From PALSA-1004 sp963804885 (lineage in GTDB: Bacteria > Pseudomonadota > Gammaproteobacteria > Burkholderiales > SG8-41), in NCBI GenBank assembly GCA_963804885.1, contig CAWDSF010000020.1:186001-250000 (forward strand): a stretch of 64,000 bases of DNA, given 5' to 3'. The notes under the pieces were generated by a model. That model had not been told where the DNA came from and ran no database searches. It was given only the letters and a program-made list of their open reading frames with translations. Made by a program: the position numbers and the translations under genes. This document shows, one piece after another, positions 19,434 through 28,348 of the stretch; position 1 is the stretch's first letter; each line of letters begins with the position of its first letter.

Positions 19434-20175
19434 TCATGCCGCTTGCGGTTCGCTGTCGATGCAACGCAGAAATGCTTGCTCGAGATTCACGCCGGCATGT
19501 AAAGCGCACAACGCGGCAGGCGTGCCGACGAAGCGCAGTTCGCCGCCGTGGATGACCGCTATGCGGTCGCATATCTGCGCCACATCGGCGAGCGCGTGCG
19601 AGGTGAAAAAGACGGTGCGTCCCTGGCGTTTTAACTCATCGAACCGCGCCCTGAGCAGCGCATGCGCTTTGGGATCGAGCCCGCTCGCCGGCTCGTCGAG
19701 GATGTACAAATCCTTGCGCGACAGCAGGCAGGCGGCGAGCCCGAGTTTTTGCGTCATGCCCTTTGAGTACGCGCGCACAGGCGAGCTTGAGCGCCTTAAG
19801 ATCGAGGTCGAATGCACGCAGCATCTCCTCGGCCGCCGTCCGGTCGAACGGCGTGGACTGCATGTCGAGCACGTAGCGGATGAAATCTTCGCCGGTCAGA
19901 TAATACGGCGGGTTGAAGCGCTCGGGCAGGAATGCGAGGCGCCGGCGCGCGGCGGTCAGGTGATGCGGCGTGCCGAAAATCTCGATGGCGCCGTCGGACA
20001 CGTTGCAGAAATCGAGCAGGCATTTGAGCAGCGTCGTCTTGCCGGCGCCGTTCACGCCAACCAGGCCGAAAAACTCGCCGGGGGCCACGTCAAACGTGAC
20101 GCCGCGCAAAGCCTGCGCACGGCCGAAATTCTTGACCACTCCGGTAAAGCGCAATGCGGTTTCGGACATGGGCAA
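19434..20175 (-). CDS. ABC transporter ATPase (frameshifted near 19785)
   Basis: The reading frame opened at 20175 breaks near 19785; another frame then continues to a TGA at 19434-19436. Joined by dropping one base, the product is ~246 residues with Walker A GVNGAGKTTLLKCLL, an ABC signature variant YSKGMTQKLGLA, Walker B LYILDEPASGLDP and the H-loop FFTSHAL. The break falls between ALK and PVRAYSKGM, just ahead of the signature, so the unrepaired protein would be dead. It has no adjacent permease. The ABC-2 permease at 1267-2040, same strand and same module, is the likely partner. The divergent mla operon starts 278 bases away. Confidence 0.8.
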
Positions 20176-20453
20176 TTTACGTCGCCGATTGGAATGGCGT
20201 ATCTTATAACATTCGCCGCGGCCGCCGCGGTTCGCCTGCCGGGTTCTGCCGTTTTCGCGGCATTCAGCACGTTGCAGCCGGGCACAACGACCATCGAGGT
20301 TGGCAATGCCGGCATTGCTTCGCAGGCACGGCGGCCCGACCGGCGGCGCGCAGCCTTCAAGGCTTTCGCCCTACTGCGGCCCCCGCCCGGTCGATTGTGG
20401 TAAACCGCTTAACTGTTTAGAATTCATCGTTTTGCAGCGGCACCCGGGCATAC

Positions 20454-21258
20454 GTGGCGGCAGACAATCTAATCGAGATCAGCAACGTCGGTTATTCGTA
20501 CGACAACCGGCGGAAGATACTCACCGACATCGACATGGTGATCCCGCGCGGCAAAGTCGTCGCGATCATGGGGATCAGCGGCTCCGGCAAGACGACCCTG
20601 CTGCGTTTGATCGGCGGCGCATTGAAGCCAACGCAGGGGACCGTCAAGGTCGACGGCAAGTTTACGCACGAGCTCGATCGCGAGGGGCTCTACCGCATGC
20701 GGCGACGCATGGGCATGCTGTTCCAGTTCGGCGCGTTGTTTACTGATCTTTCGGTATTCGACAACGTCGCGTTTCAGATGCGCGAGCACACGGATTTGCC
20801 GGAAGCTATGATCCATGACCTTGTGATGATGAAGCTGCATGCCGTGGGACTGCGCGGGGCGCACCGGCTGATGCCCGCCGAGCTCTCCGGTGGCATGGCG
20901 CGGCGGGTGGCGCTGGCGCGCGTTACCGCGCTCGATCCCATGCTCATCATGTACGACGAGCCGTTCACCGGGCTCGATCCGATATCGCTGGGCGTGATTC
21001 GCAACCTCGTGCGCAAGTTGAACGACGCGCTGGGCTCGACCTCGATCGTCGTCACGCACGACGTGCAGGAAGCGCTCGATATCGTCGATTACGTGTACTA
21101 CCTGTCGGAAGGCGTCATGGTTGCACACGGCACGCCCGGCCGAAATGCGCGCATCGAAAGATCCGCTCGTGCACCAGTTTGTATGGGGCGAGGCCGACGG
21201 GCCGGTCGCCTATCAGTATCCGAGCAAGAATTTCAGCGAAGAGCTCGAGCTTGTTTAA
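20454..21258 (+). CDS. mlaF: MlaF, phospholipid transport ATPase (frameshifted near 21140)
   Basis: It starts at GTG 20454 (MAADNLIEISNVGYSYDNRR). Walker A is GISGSGKTTLLRLIGG, signature LSGGMARRVALARV, Walker B LIMYDEPFTGLDP, H-loop VVTHD. The raw frame runs on to 21302, but its last ~55 residues are unlike any MlaF. Dropping one base in ACGCCCGGCCG (~21137-21146) restores a normal tail (EMRASKDPLVHQF, then WGEADGPVAYQYPSKNF) ending at the TAA at 21256-21258. MlaF drives the MlaFEDB complex that moves phospholipid between MlaC and the inner membrane. First gene of mlaFEDCB. Confidence 0.9.
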
Positions 21259-22048
21259 CCGCACCTCCATCATCAGCGTGCGCAACATCGGGCACCACGT
21301 GACCGACAGCCTGCTGCGCCTGGGCTATGCGACGCGCTTTTTCGCGTTGACCCTGCTCAACTCGGGAACGAGCTTCCTGCGCGTGCGGCTGATCATCCGC
21401 GAGCTGTATTTTACGGGCGTGCTGTCGATGATCATCATCCTGATCTCGGGACTGTTCGTCGGCATGGTGCTTGGCTACCAGGGTTACCAGACGCTGAAGA
21501 CGTACGGCTCCGAATCAGCGCTGGGAGTGCTGGTTGCGCTGTCGCTGGTGCGCGAGCTGGGCCCCGTGATGTCGGCGCTGCTCTTCGCGAGCCGCGCCGG
21601 GTCCGCGATGACCGCCGAGATCGGCCTGATGAAGGCGACCGAGCAGTTGTCGGCGATGGAAATGATGGCGGTCGATCCGATCGCGCGCGTTGTGGCGCCG
21701 CGCTTCTGGGCGGGCGTAATCTCGATGCCGCTGCTGGCTGCGATGTTCAGCGCCATGGGCGTCTACGGCGGCTACCTGGTCGGCGTGGTGGTCATTGGCG
21801 TCGATGAAGGCTCGTTCTGGTCGCAAATGCAAAGCGCGGTGGATTTTCGCGAGGACATCGTCAACGGAGTGATCAAGAGCGTCGTTTTTGGTATTGCGGT
21901 GACCTGGATTGCGTTGTTCGAAGGCTATGACGCGCCGCCGACCGCGGAAGGCGTCTCGGGCGCGACGACGCGCACCGTCGTGACTTCCTCACTTGCGATA
22001 CTTGGGCTGGACTTCATATTAACTGCATTTATGTTTCGGGGGGCTTAA
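21251..22048 (+). CDS. mlaE: MlaE, phospholipid transport permease
   Basis: 265 residues if the TTG at 21251 is used; this overlaps the restored mlaF stop and follows a GAAGAG stretch. A GTG at 21278 is the other choice. The protein has the MlaE fold: an amphipathic N-terminal helix (ATRFFALTLLNSG), then five hydrophobic segments including SMIIILISGLFVGMVLGYQG and the conserved region ELGPVMSALLFASRAGSAMTAEIGLMKATEQ. It is the inner-membrane permease of the Mla lipid-asymmetry pathway. The stop overlaps the mlaD start codon. Confidence 0.93.
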   Translation: MFNRTSIISVRNIGHHVTDSLLRLGYATRFFALTLLNSGTSFLRVRLIIRELYFTGVLSMIIILISGLFVGMVLGYQGYQTLKTYGSESALGVLVALSLVRELGPVMSALLFASRAGSAMTAEIGLMKATEQLSAMEMMAVDPIARVVAPRFWAGVISMPLLAAMFSAMGVYGGYLVGVVVIGVDEGSFWSQMQSAVDFREDIVNGVIKSVVFGIAVTWIALFEGYDAPPTAEGVSGATTRTVVTSSLAILGLDFILTAFMFRGA

Positions 22049-22521
22049 TGGAACGCTCGACACTAGACCTGTGGGTCGGCCTGTTCGTTGTCGCGGGATT
22101 CCTGGCGCTGACCATACTCGCGCTCAAGGTCGGCAACATGGGCAGTTTTGGCGGCACCGAGACCTATCAGTTGTCGGCGCCGTTTACCAATATCGGGGGG
22201 CTCAAGCCGCGCGCGGCGGTAAAAAGCGCCGGGGTGGTCGTCGGCCGCGTTTCCGACATTACCTTCGATAACGACAAATTCATGGCCAAGGTGACCATGA
22301 ACATCGAAAAGCATTTCAAGTTTCCGAAGGACAGCTCGGCGTCCATCCTGACCGCCGGGCTGCTTGGCGAGCAGTACGTCGGCCTCGAAGGCGGCGCCGA
22401 CGACGCAGTACTCGCGAACGGAGACACCATCAAGCTCACGCAATCTGCAGTGGTGCTCGAGAAACTGATCAGCCAGTTCATGTATAGCAAAGCGGCCGAG
22501 GGCGGCAGCGCCAGCAAATAA
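22048..22521 (+). CDS. mlaD: MlaD, MCE-domain lipid-binding subunit
   Basis: 157 residues. One N-terminal membrane helix (WVGLFVVAGFLALTILAL) is followed by a single MCE domain (TNIGGLKPRAAVKSAGVVVG, ASILTAGLLGEQYVGLEGG) and a short tail. MlaD hexamers form the periplasmic ring on MlaE through which phospholipids pass to or from MlaC. Length and layout match the family. Confidence 0.95.
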   Translation: MERSTLDLWVGLFVVAGFLALTILALKVGNMGSFGGTETYQLSAPFTNIGGLKPRAAVKSAGVVVGRVSDITFDNDKFMAKVTMNIEKHFKFPKDSSASILTAGLLGEQYVGLEGGADDAVLANGDTIKLTQSAVVLEKLISQFMYSKAAEGGSASK

Positions 22522-22552
22522 CAATCGTGGAAGTGACACGAAAGGGAGTGCA

Positions 22553-23194
22553 ATGACCAAATTGATGAAACGGATATTCGCCATCACGCTGTTCGCGGTA
22601 CCGATGCTGGCCACGTGGCCGGCGCAGGCGCAGGAGACAGCACCCGATGCGCTTGCCAAGCGGGTCACCGACGAAGTGATCGCCGTGTTGCGGGCCGATA
22701 AGGATATCCAGGCCGGCAACACGAAAAAAGTGCTCGATCTGGTGGAAGCCAAAATCGTCCCGCATTTCAATTTTTCGCGCATGACGCGGCTGGCGGTCGG
22801 CGCGCCCTGGCGCCAGGCGTCCGCCGCGCAACAACAAAGCCTGACCAACGAATTTCGCACGCTGCTCGTGAACACTTATACGAGCGCGTTCACCCAATAT
22901 CGCGATCAGGTCATCGAGTATCGGCCGTTCAAGATGGCGTCCGGGGATACCGACGTCGTGGTACGCTCGCTGATCAAGCAGAAGACCGGCGCCGATCCGA
23001 TCGACATCAACTACAGCATGGAGAAAGTCGACGGGACCTGGAAGGTTTACGACGTCGTCATCGCCGGGGTGAGCCTCGTGCAAAATTACCGCAGCACTTT
23101 CGCTTCCGAAATCCAGAAAGGCGGCGTCGACGGCCTGATCGCGGCCTTGGCGGCGAAAAACAAAGCGCTCGCCGAGCAGGTCAGCAAGAAATGA
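22553..23194 (+). CDS. mlaC: MlaC, periplasmic phospholipid carrier
   Basis: 213 residues with a Sec signal peptide (RIFAITLFAVPMLATWPAQA). The mature part has the MlaC/Ttg2D helices (DEVIAVLRADKDIQAGN, VPHFNFSRMTRLAVGAPW) and the NTF2-like strands (DPIDINYSMEKVDGTWKVYD, GVSLVQNYRSTFASEI). It shuttles phospholipid between the outer-membrane MlaA complex and MlaFEDB. In many betaproteobacteria mlaA (vacJ) lies between mlaD and mlaC; here the gap is only 31 bases, so MlaA must be elsewhere. The stop overlaps mlaB. Confidence 0.93.
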   Translation: MTKLMKRIFAITLFAVPMLATWPAQAQETAPDALAKRVTDEVIAVLRADKDIQAGNTKKVLDLVEAKIVPHFNFSRMTRLAVGAPWRQASAAQQQSLTNEFRTLLVNTYTSAFTQYRDQVIEYRPFKMASGDTDVVVRSLIKQKTGADPIDINYSMEKVDGTWKVYDVVIAGVSLVQNYRSTFASEIQKGGVDGLIAALAAKNKALAEQVSKK

Positions 23195-23472
23195 TCGAGC
23201 GCACGGGCAACGAACTGCGCCTGTCCGGCCCGGTGACGATTGCCAACGCAGTGGCCCTGTGCGAGGAAGGCAAGCAGCAGTTGAACGGCGATATGGTGAT
23301 CGATCTCGCCGCGGTGACCGAGGTCGACTCCACTGCGTTGAGCGTTTTGTTCGAGTGGCGGCGCGCCGCCCGCGACAAGAACGTGCATGTCTCGTTTCGC
23401 AATCTGCCGGACAGCATGAGTAGCCTCGCGGCACTGTATGGCGTCGCTGAGCTGGTTGCGCCGGACGCCTGA
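23191..23472 (+). CDS. mlaB: MlaB, STAS-domain subunit
   Basis: 93 residues forming one STAS domain (residues ~5-90), with GDMVIDLAAVTEVDSTALSV at the position of the loop that is phosphorylated in anti-sigma antagonists. In Mla complexes this cytoplasmic subunit stabilises MlaF. It overlaps the mlaC stop by four bases, so its expression is coupled. Confidence 0.9.
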   Translation: MIERTGNELRLSGPVTIANAVALCEEGKQQLNGDMVIDLAAVTEVDSTALSVLFEWRRAARDKNVHVSFRNLPDSMSSLAALYGVAELVAPDA

Positions 23473-23655
23473 ACGCAGGGCACGGCGCCCGCGCCGGCAG
23501 CTTCGCCCGTAGCCCGCGTGATTCCCGCGATTCAATCGAACGCCTGGTTAAACGCCATAGCGCTGTGCAGGCGGCACAGTGTGGCGCACATGGCTTTACG
23601 CCGTGGCTGATCTGATGGAGTCCGGGTATAAACTGCGGTATTAAGGATTGGAACC

Positions 23656-23892
23656 ATGGTAAATCCCGAGCAAGTCAAAGCCTATATCGAGCAGGGGCTC
23701 GAGTGCGAATTCGTCAGCGTGGCCGGCGACGGCCATCACTTCGAAGCCGTGATCGTGAGCGCCGCGTTCGACGGCAAGAACAAGGTGCAGCAGCATCAGA
23801 TCGTCTATCGCGCGCTGGGGGATCGCATGCGCGAGGAAATTCACGCGCTGTCGATGCAGACGTATACGCCCGCAGACTGGGCCAAGCGCTGA
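23656..23892 (+). CDS. ibaG: BolA-family protein IbaG
   Basis: 78 residues with the BolA/IbaG fold: VKAYIEQGLECEFVSVAGDG, then HHFEAVIVSAAFDGKNKVQQ and HQIVYRALGDRMREEIHALS. The Cys in LECEF and the His in DGHHFEA can help coordinate a [2Fe-2S] cluster with monothiol glutaredoxins. It sits between mla and murA, as in many proteobacteria where the yrbA(ibaG)-murA pair is conserved. In some relatives an extra ABC ATPase/permease pair lies between mlaB and this gene; here the 183-base gap holds no gene. Confidence 0.92.
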   Translation: MVNPEQVKAYIEQGLECEFVSVAGDGHHFEAVIVSAAFDGKNKVQQHQIVYRALGDRMREEIHALSMQTYTPADWAKR

Positions 23893-23910
23893 TCAGCGCC
23901 GGTTCGCCGC

Positions 23911-25164
23911 ATGGATAAACTGGTCATCGAGGGCGGGGTCGCGCTCAAGGGCGAAGTGCGGATTTCCGGCGCCAAGAATGCGGCGCTGCCGATACTCTGC
24001 GCGGCGATCCTGAGCGACGAACCGCTGCGTGTATCGAACGTGCCGCATCTGCGCGACGTCACGACCATGCTGGGGCTGCTCGCGCAAATGGGCATCGCCG
24101 TCTCGGTCGACGACAAGCTCGGCATCGAATTGAACGCGCAGGCACTCGACAATCCGGCGGCGCCCTACGAGCTCGTAAAAACGATGCGGGCGTCGGTGCT
24201 GGTGCTCGGTCCTCTGCTCGCCCGCTGCGGCAAGGCGCGTGTGTCGCTGCCGGGCGGTTGCGCGATCGGACTGCGGCCCGTCGATCAGCATCTGAAGGCG
24301 CTGCAGGCGATGGGCGCGACGATCGTCATCGAGCACGGCTATATGCAGGCGAGCGCGCCGCGTCTCAAGGGGGCGCGCATCATCATGGATCTGGTGACGG
24401 TCACCGGCACCGAAAACATCATGATGGCGGCGACTCTCGCCGACGGCGAGACGACCATCGAAAACGCGGCGCGCGAGCCGGAAGTCGTCGATCTCGCCGA
24501 ATGCCTGAAGGCGATGGGCGCAAAGATAAAAGGCGCCGGCAGCGATGTGATCAGGATCACCGGCGTGCCGCGCCTCAAAGCGGCGAGCTATCGCGTGATG
24601 CCGGACCGGATCGAGACCGGCACGTTCCTGGCGGCGGCCGCGGCAACCGGCGGCGAAGTGCGCCTGCGCGACACGCGCGCGAACATACTCGATGCAGTGC
24701 TCGAAAAACTGCGTGAAGCGGGCGCGCACATCGAAAAGAACGAGGACTCGATCAGTCTGGGCATGGCGGGTGGATTGCGCGCGGTGAACCTGCGCACCGC
24801 GCCCTATCCCGCATTCCCGACCGACATGCAGGCGCAATTCATGGCGCTCAATACCGTCGCGCAAGGCACTGCGCTGATTACGGAAACGATCTTCGAAAAC
24901 CGGTTCATGCACGTGCAGGAATTGCGCCGGCTCGGCGCGCAAATCGAGGTCGAAGGCAATACCGCGGTGGTGAAGGGTGTCGGGCAACTCGATGGCGCGA
25001 CCGTCATGGCGACCGACTTGCGCGCGTCGGCTAGCCTGGTGATCGCCGGGTTGGTCGCGCGCGGCGAAACGGCGGTCGAACGTGTCTATCATCTCGACCG
25101 CGGGTACGAGTCGATCGAAGAAAAGCTCTCGCGTCTGGGCGCGCGCATCAGTCGCGTACGGTAA
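23911..25164 (+). CDS. murA: UDP-N-acetylglucosamine 1-carboxyvinyltransferase MurA
   Basis: 417 residues. It makes the first committed step of peptidoglycan synthesis, adding enolpyruvate from PEP to UDP-GlcNAc in the cytoplasm. The catalytic Cys is in PGGCAIGLRPVD, so the enzyme should be fosfomycin-sensitive. ISGAKNAALPILCAAIL at the N-terminus carries the conserved Lys/Asn pair, and RVYHLDRGYESIEEKLSRLGA is the standard C-terminal signature. Length is normal. It starts 18 bases after ibaG. Confidence 0.97.
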   Translation: MDKLVIEGGVALKGEVRISGAKNAALPILCAAILSDEPLRVSNVPHLRDVTTMLGLLAQMGIAVSVDDKLGIELNAQALDNPAAPYELVKTMRASVLVLGPLLARCGKARVSLPGGCAIGLRPVDQHLKALQAMGATIVIEHGYMQASAPRLKGARIIMDLVTVTGTENIMMAATLADGETTIENAAREPEVVDLAECLKAMGAKIKGAGSDVIRITGVPRLKAASYRVMPDRIETGTFLAAAAATGGEVRLRDTRANILDAVLEKLREAGAHIEKNEDSISLGMAGGLRAVNLRTAPYPAFPTDMQAQFMALNTVAQGTALITETIFENRFMHVQELRRLGAQIEVEGNTAVVKGVGQLDGATVMATDLRASASLVIAGLVARGETAVERVYHLDRGYESIEEKLSRLGARISRVR

Positions 25165-25268
25165 GTCGATCGGCGCTCCGCCGGTGCAGTCGCCCGAACG
25201 CTTCCGCGCATGCCATTCGCAGTGCCATCGCCACTCGCGCCGCGGCTCGCTGCTTCAGGCATTTGCGG

Positions 25269-25274
25269 TAAAAT
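25269..25274 (+). promoter_or_regulatory. Possible -10 box ahead of hisG
   Basis: TAAAAT lies 26 bases ahead of the hisG ATG in the 136-base spacer after murA, in an A/T-rich patch that stands out from the GC-rich surroundings. The -35 region about 17 bases upstream is poor, so this is only a weak candidate for the his operon promoter. No histidine-rich leader peptide of the enteric attenuator kind was found in the spacer. Confidence 0.3.
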
Positions 25275-25300
25275 TCAAAATCTTACCTGCATATGCCGCC

Positions 25301-25936
25301 ATGCTAAGCATCGCCTTATCGAAGGGACGCATCCTCGACGAAACCCTGCCTTTGCTCAAGGCGGCCGGTATCGTCGCGTCCGAAGACCCTGAAGCGTCGC
25401 GCAAACTGATCATTCCAACGTCGCACGCCGACGTGCGGCTCATCATCGTGCGCGCCACCGACGTGCCGACCTACGTGCAATACGGCGCCGCGGACCTGGG
25501 TGTCGCCGGCGGCGACATACTCGCTGAATACGGCAGCACCGGGCTCTATCAACCGCTCGACCTCAGGATTGCGCGCTGCCGTCTGATGGTGGCCGTGCGC
25601 AAGGATTTTCCGTACGAGCAGACCGTGCGCTCGGGCGCGCGCCTGCGGGTGGCGACCAAATATCTGCAGACAGCGCGCGAGCATTTCGCCGCCAAAGGCG
25701 TGCACGTCGATCTGATCAAGCTGTATGGCTCGATGGAACTCGCGCCCCTGACCGGCCTCGCCGATGCGATCGTCGACCTCGTGAGCACGGGACACACGCT
25801 GAAGGCCAACAATCTCGTCGCGGTGGAAGCGATCGCCGAGGTGAGTGCGCGCCTGATCGTCAACCAGGCCGCGTACAAGTTGAAGCGCGCGCAAATCCAG
25901 CCGCTGCTCGACCTGCTGACGCGGGCGGTCAAATGA
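25301..25936 (+). CDS. hisG: ATP phosphoribosyltransferase catalytic subunit HisG, short form
   Basis: 211 residues from the ATG at 25301; the frame is open back to 25082 but MLSIALSKGRILDETLPLL is the family start. It catalyses the first step of histidine synthesis, joining ATP and PRPP. DLVSTGHTLKANNL near the end is the PRPP-binding signature. The protein lacks the ~80-residue C-terminal regulatory domain of long-form HisG, so it belongs to the short form, which needs the HisZ subunit for activity and feedback control. hisZ is not in this window. The stop overlaps the hisD start. Confidence 0.95.
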   Translation: MLSIALSKGRILDETLPLLKAAGIVASEDPEASRKLIIPTSHADVRLIIVRATDVPTYVQYGAADLGVAGGDILAEYGSTGLYQPLDLRIARCRLMVAVRKDFPYEQTVRSGARLRVATKYLQTAREHFAAKGVHVDLIKLYGSMELAPLTGLADAIVDLVSTGHTLKANNLVAVEAIAEVSARLIVNQAAYKLKRAQIQPLLDLLTRAVK

Positions 25937-27231
25937 CTGCGCTCAAGCGACTAAAGTCGAGCGATCCGCAATTCGCCGCGCAGCTTGCGGCGTTGCTCGC
26001 CTTCGAAGGCGCGCAGGATCCGGCCATCGATGCGACGGTCGCCGGCATACTCGCCGATGTCAGGCAGCGCGGCGATGCCGCGGTGCTCGAATACACGCGG
26101 CGTTTCGACCGCCTGCAGGCAGCGTCGGTTGCGCAGCTCGAATTCACTCGCGACGAAATGCAGCGCGCGCTCGCTGCGCTGAATCCGGCGCAACGCAACG
26201 CGCTCGAACAAGCCGCGGCGCGCGTGCGCACCTATCACGAAAAGCAGGTCGCGCAGTCATGGAGCTATACCGACGAGGACGGCACGCGTCTGGGCCAGCA
26301 GGTCAGCGCGCTCGACCGGGTCGGCATTTACGTGCCGGGCGGCAAAGCCGCCTATCCGTCGTCGGTGCTGATGAATGCGCTGCCGGCGAAAGTCGCCGGC
26401 GTGCGCGAAATCATCATGGTGGTTCCCACGCCGGGCGGTGAAAAGAATGCGCTGGTGCTGGCTGCCGCCGCGCTCGCCGGCGTCGACCGCGTCTTCGGCA
26501 TCGGCGGGGCGCAGGCGATCGGCGCGCTTGCGTATGGCACCGCGACCGTGCCGCAGGTCGACAAGATAGTCGGGCCGGGCAATGCCTATGTGGCCGCCGC
26601 CAAGCGCCGCGTATTCGGCCTAGTCGGCATCGACATGGTGGCGGGACCCTCGGAAATCCTGATCGTGTGCGACGGCAGCACCAATCCGGACTGGATCGCG
26701 ATGGACCTGTTCTCGCAGGCCGAACACGACGAGCTCGCGCAGGCGATTCTGCTGGCGCCGGGCGCCAACTACCTCGAGGAGGTCGCGGCGAGCATCGAGC
26801 GCCAGCTGACCGGCATGCCCCGGCAGGCGGTGATCAAAGCCGCGCTGGAGAAGCGCGGCGCGCTGATCGAAGTGCGCGACCTCGGCGAGGCCTGCGCCAT
26901 CGTCAACCAGATCGCGCCCGAGCATCTTGAATTGTCCGTCGCAAATCCCGACGCGCTGCTGCCCAAAATCCGCAATGCGGGCGCGATTTTTCTCGGCCCT
27001 TATACGTCCGAAGCGCTGGGCGATTATTGCGCCGGTCCGAACCACGTGCTGCCGACTTCGCGCACCGCACGCTTCTCGTCGCCGCTGGGCGTCTACGATT
27101 TTCAGAAGCGCTCGAGCGTCATCTCGGTGTCGAAAAAAGGCGCGGCCAGGCTCGGCGCGATCGCCGTGGAACTCGCGCGCGGCGAGGGCCTGGACGCGCA
27201 CGCGCGCGCGGCCGAGTACCGGATGAAGTAA
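25933..27231 (+). CDS. hisD: Histidinol dehydrogenase
   Basis: 432 residues. It oxidises L-histidinol to L-histidine in two NAD+-dependent steps with one zinc. The motifs are complete: DRVGIYVPGGKAAYPSSVLM, VDKIVGPGNAYVAAAKRRVF, MVAGPSEILI, the zinc/catalytic region SQAEHDELAQAIL and the C-terminal IAPEHLEL and GDYCAGPNHVLPT. Normal length. The ATG overlaps the hisG stop, so it is translationally coupled. Confidence 0.97.
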   Translation: MTALKRLKSSDPQFAAQLAALLAFEGAQDPAIDATVAGILADVRQRGDAAVLEYTRRFDRLQAASVAQLEFTRDEMQRALAALNPAQRNALEQAAARVRTYHEKQVAQSWSYTDEDGTRLGQQVSALDRVGIYVPGGKAAYPSSVLMNALPAKVAGVREIIMVVPTPGGEKNALVLAAAALAGVDRVFGIGGAQAIGALAYGTATVPQVDKIVGPGNAYVAAAKRRVFGLVGIDMVAGPSEILIVCDGSTNPDWIAMDLFSQAEHDELAQAILLAPGANYLEEVAASIERQLTGMPRQAVIKAALEKRGALIEVRDLGEACAIVNQIAPEHLELSVANPDALLPKIRNAGAIFLGPYTSEALGDYCAGPNHVLPTSRTARFSSPLGVYDFQKRSSVISVSKKGAARLGAIAVELARGEGLDAHARAAEYRMK

Positions 27232-27249
27232 ACGGCGGATGAAGAGTCG

Positions 27250-28326
27250 ATGAGCCGCTATTGGAGCAAGGTCGTGCACGGCCTGACGCCCTACGTCCCG
27301 GGCGAGCAGCCGAAATTGCACAACCTGGTGAAACTCAATACCAATGAAAGCCCTTACGGGCCGAGCCGCCAGGTGCTCGCCGCATTGCGCGCGGAAGTCG
27401 GGGATTCTCTGCGCCTGTATCCCGATCCGTGCAGCGACAAGCTGCGCACGGCGATCGCCGCGCGCCACGGTCTCGCGGCCGAGCAAGTGTTCGTCGGCAA
27501 TGGTTCGGACGAGGTGCTCGCGCACGTATTCAACGCGCTGCTGAAACACGACGCGCCGGTGCTGTTTCCGGACATCACGTACAGTTTTTATCCGGTGTAT
27601 TGCCGGCTGTACGAGATTGCGTACGTACAGGTGCCGCTCAATGCCGAGTTCCAGATCGACGTCGGCGATTACGCGCGGCCGAATGGCGGGATCATTTTCC
27701 CGAATCCGAACGCGCCCACGGGCCGGCTGGTGCCGGTGGCGGAAATTGAGCGTCTACTCAAGGCGAATACGGCGTCGGTCGTGGTGATCGACGAGGCCTA
27801 CGTCGATTTCGGCGGCGTGTCTTGCGTGCCGCTGATCGCGCAATATCCGCAACTGCTGGTGACGCACACGCTGTCCAAGTCGCACGCGCTGGCGGGTTTG
27901 CGCGTCGGCTATGCCACCGGGCACCCCGACCTCATCGAGGCGCTCAATCGCGTGAAGGACAGCTTCAATTCCTATCCGCTGGATCGCTTCGCGCAAGCCG
28001 GCGCGACCGCGGCGATGGAAGATGCGGCGTACTTCACGGCGATGTGCCAGAAAGTCGTTGCTGCGAAGACGACGCTCGTCGCGAACATGCAGGAACTCGG
28101 CTTCGAAGTGCTGCCGTCGGCCGCGAATTTTATTTTCGCGCGCTTTCCGGGCCGCGACGGCGCGGATATCGCGGCGAAACTGCGCGAACGCGGCATCGTC
28201 GTGCGCCACTTTCGCGAGCCGCCGCGGATCGCGCCGTTTATGCGCATCACGGTGGGCACAGATGAGCAGTGCGCGGGTTTGGTCGATGCGTTGCGCGAAA
28301 TCGTTTATACTAGTCTAAACAAATAG
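27250..28326 (+). CDS. hisC: Histidinol-phosphate aminotransferase
   Basis: 358 residues of a PLP-dependent class I/II aminotransferase that turns imidazole acetol phosphate into histidinol phosphate with glutamate. Key motifs: NTNESPYGPS for the substrate loop, NGSDEVLAHVF for the cofactor phosphate, FPNPNAPTGRLVP, the Asp that contacts the PLP ring in VVIDEAYVDF, and the Schiff-base Lys in HTLSKSHALAGLRVGYATG. Third gene of the his operon, 18 bases after hisD. Confidence 0.96.
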   Translation: MSRYWSKVVHGLTPYVPGEQPKLHNLVKLNTNESPYGPSRQVLAALRAEVGDSLRLYPDPCSDKLRTAIAARHGLAAEQVFVGNGSDEVLAHVFNALLKHDAPVLFPDITYSFYPVYCRLYEIAYVQVPLNAEFQIDVGDYARPNGGIIFPNPNAPTGRLVPVAEIERLLKANTASVVVIDEAYVDFGGVSCVPLIAQYPQLLVTHTLSKSHALAGLRVGYATGHPDLIEALNRVKDSFNSYPLDRFAQAGATAAMEDAAYFTAMCQKVVAAKTTLVANMQELGFEVLPSAANFIFARFPGRDGADIAAKLRERGIVVRHFREPPRIAPFMRITVGTDEQCAGLVDALREIVYTSLNK

Positions 28327-28348
28327 TTATTCAAGGTTCGCGCATATC

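Noticed and set aside
25082..25300. Longer hisG starting at 25082
   Set aside because: The added 73 residues overlap the end of murA and are unlike any HisG; the ATG at 25301 gives the exact family start.
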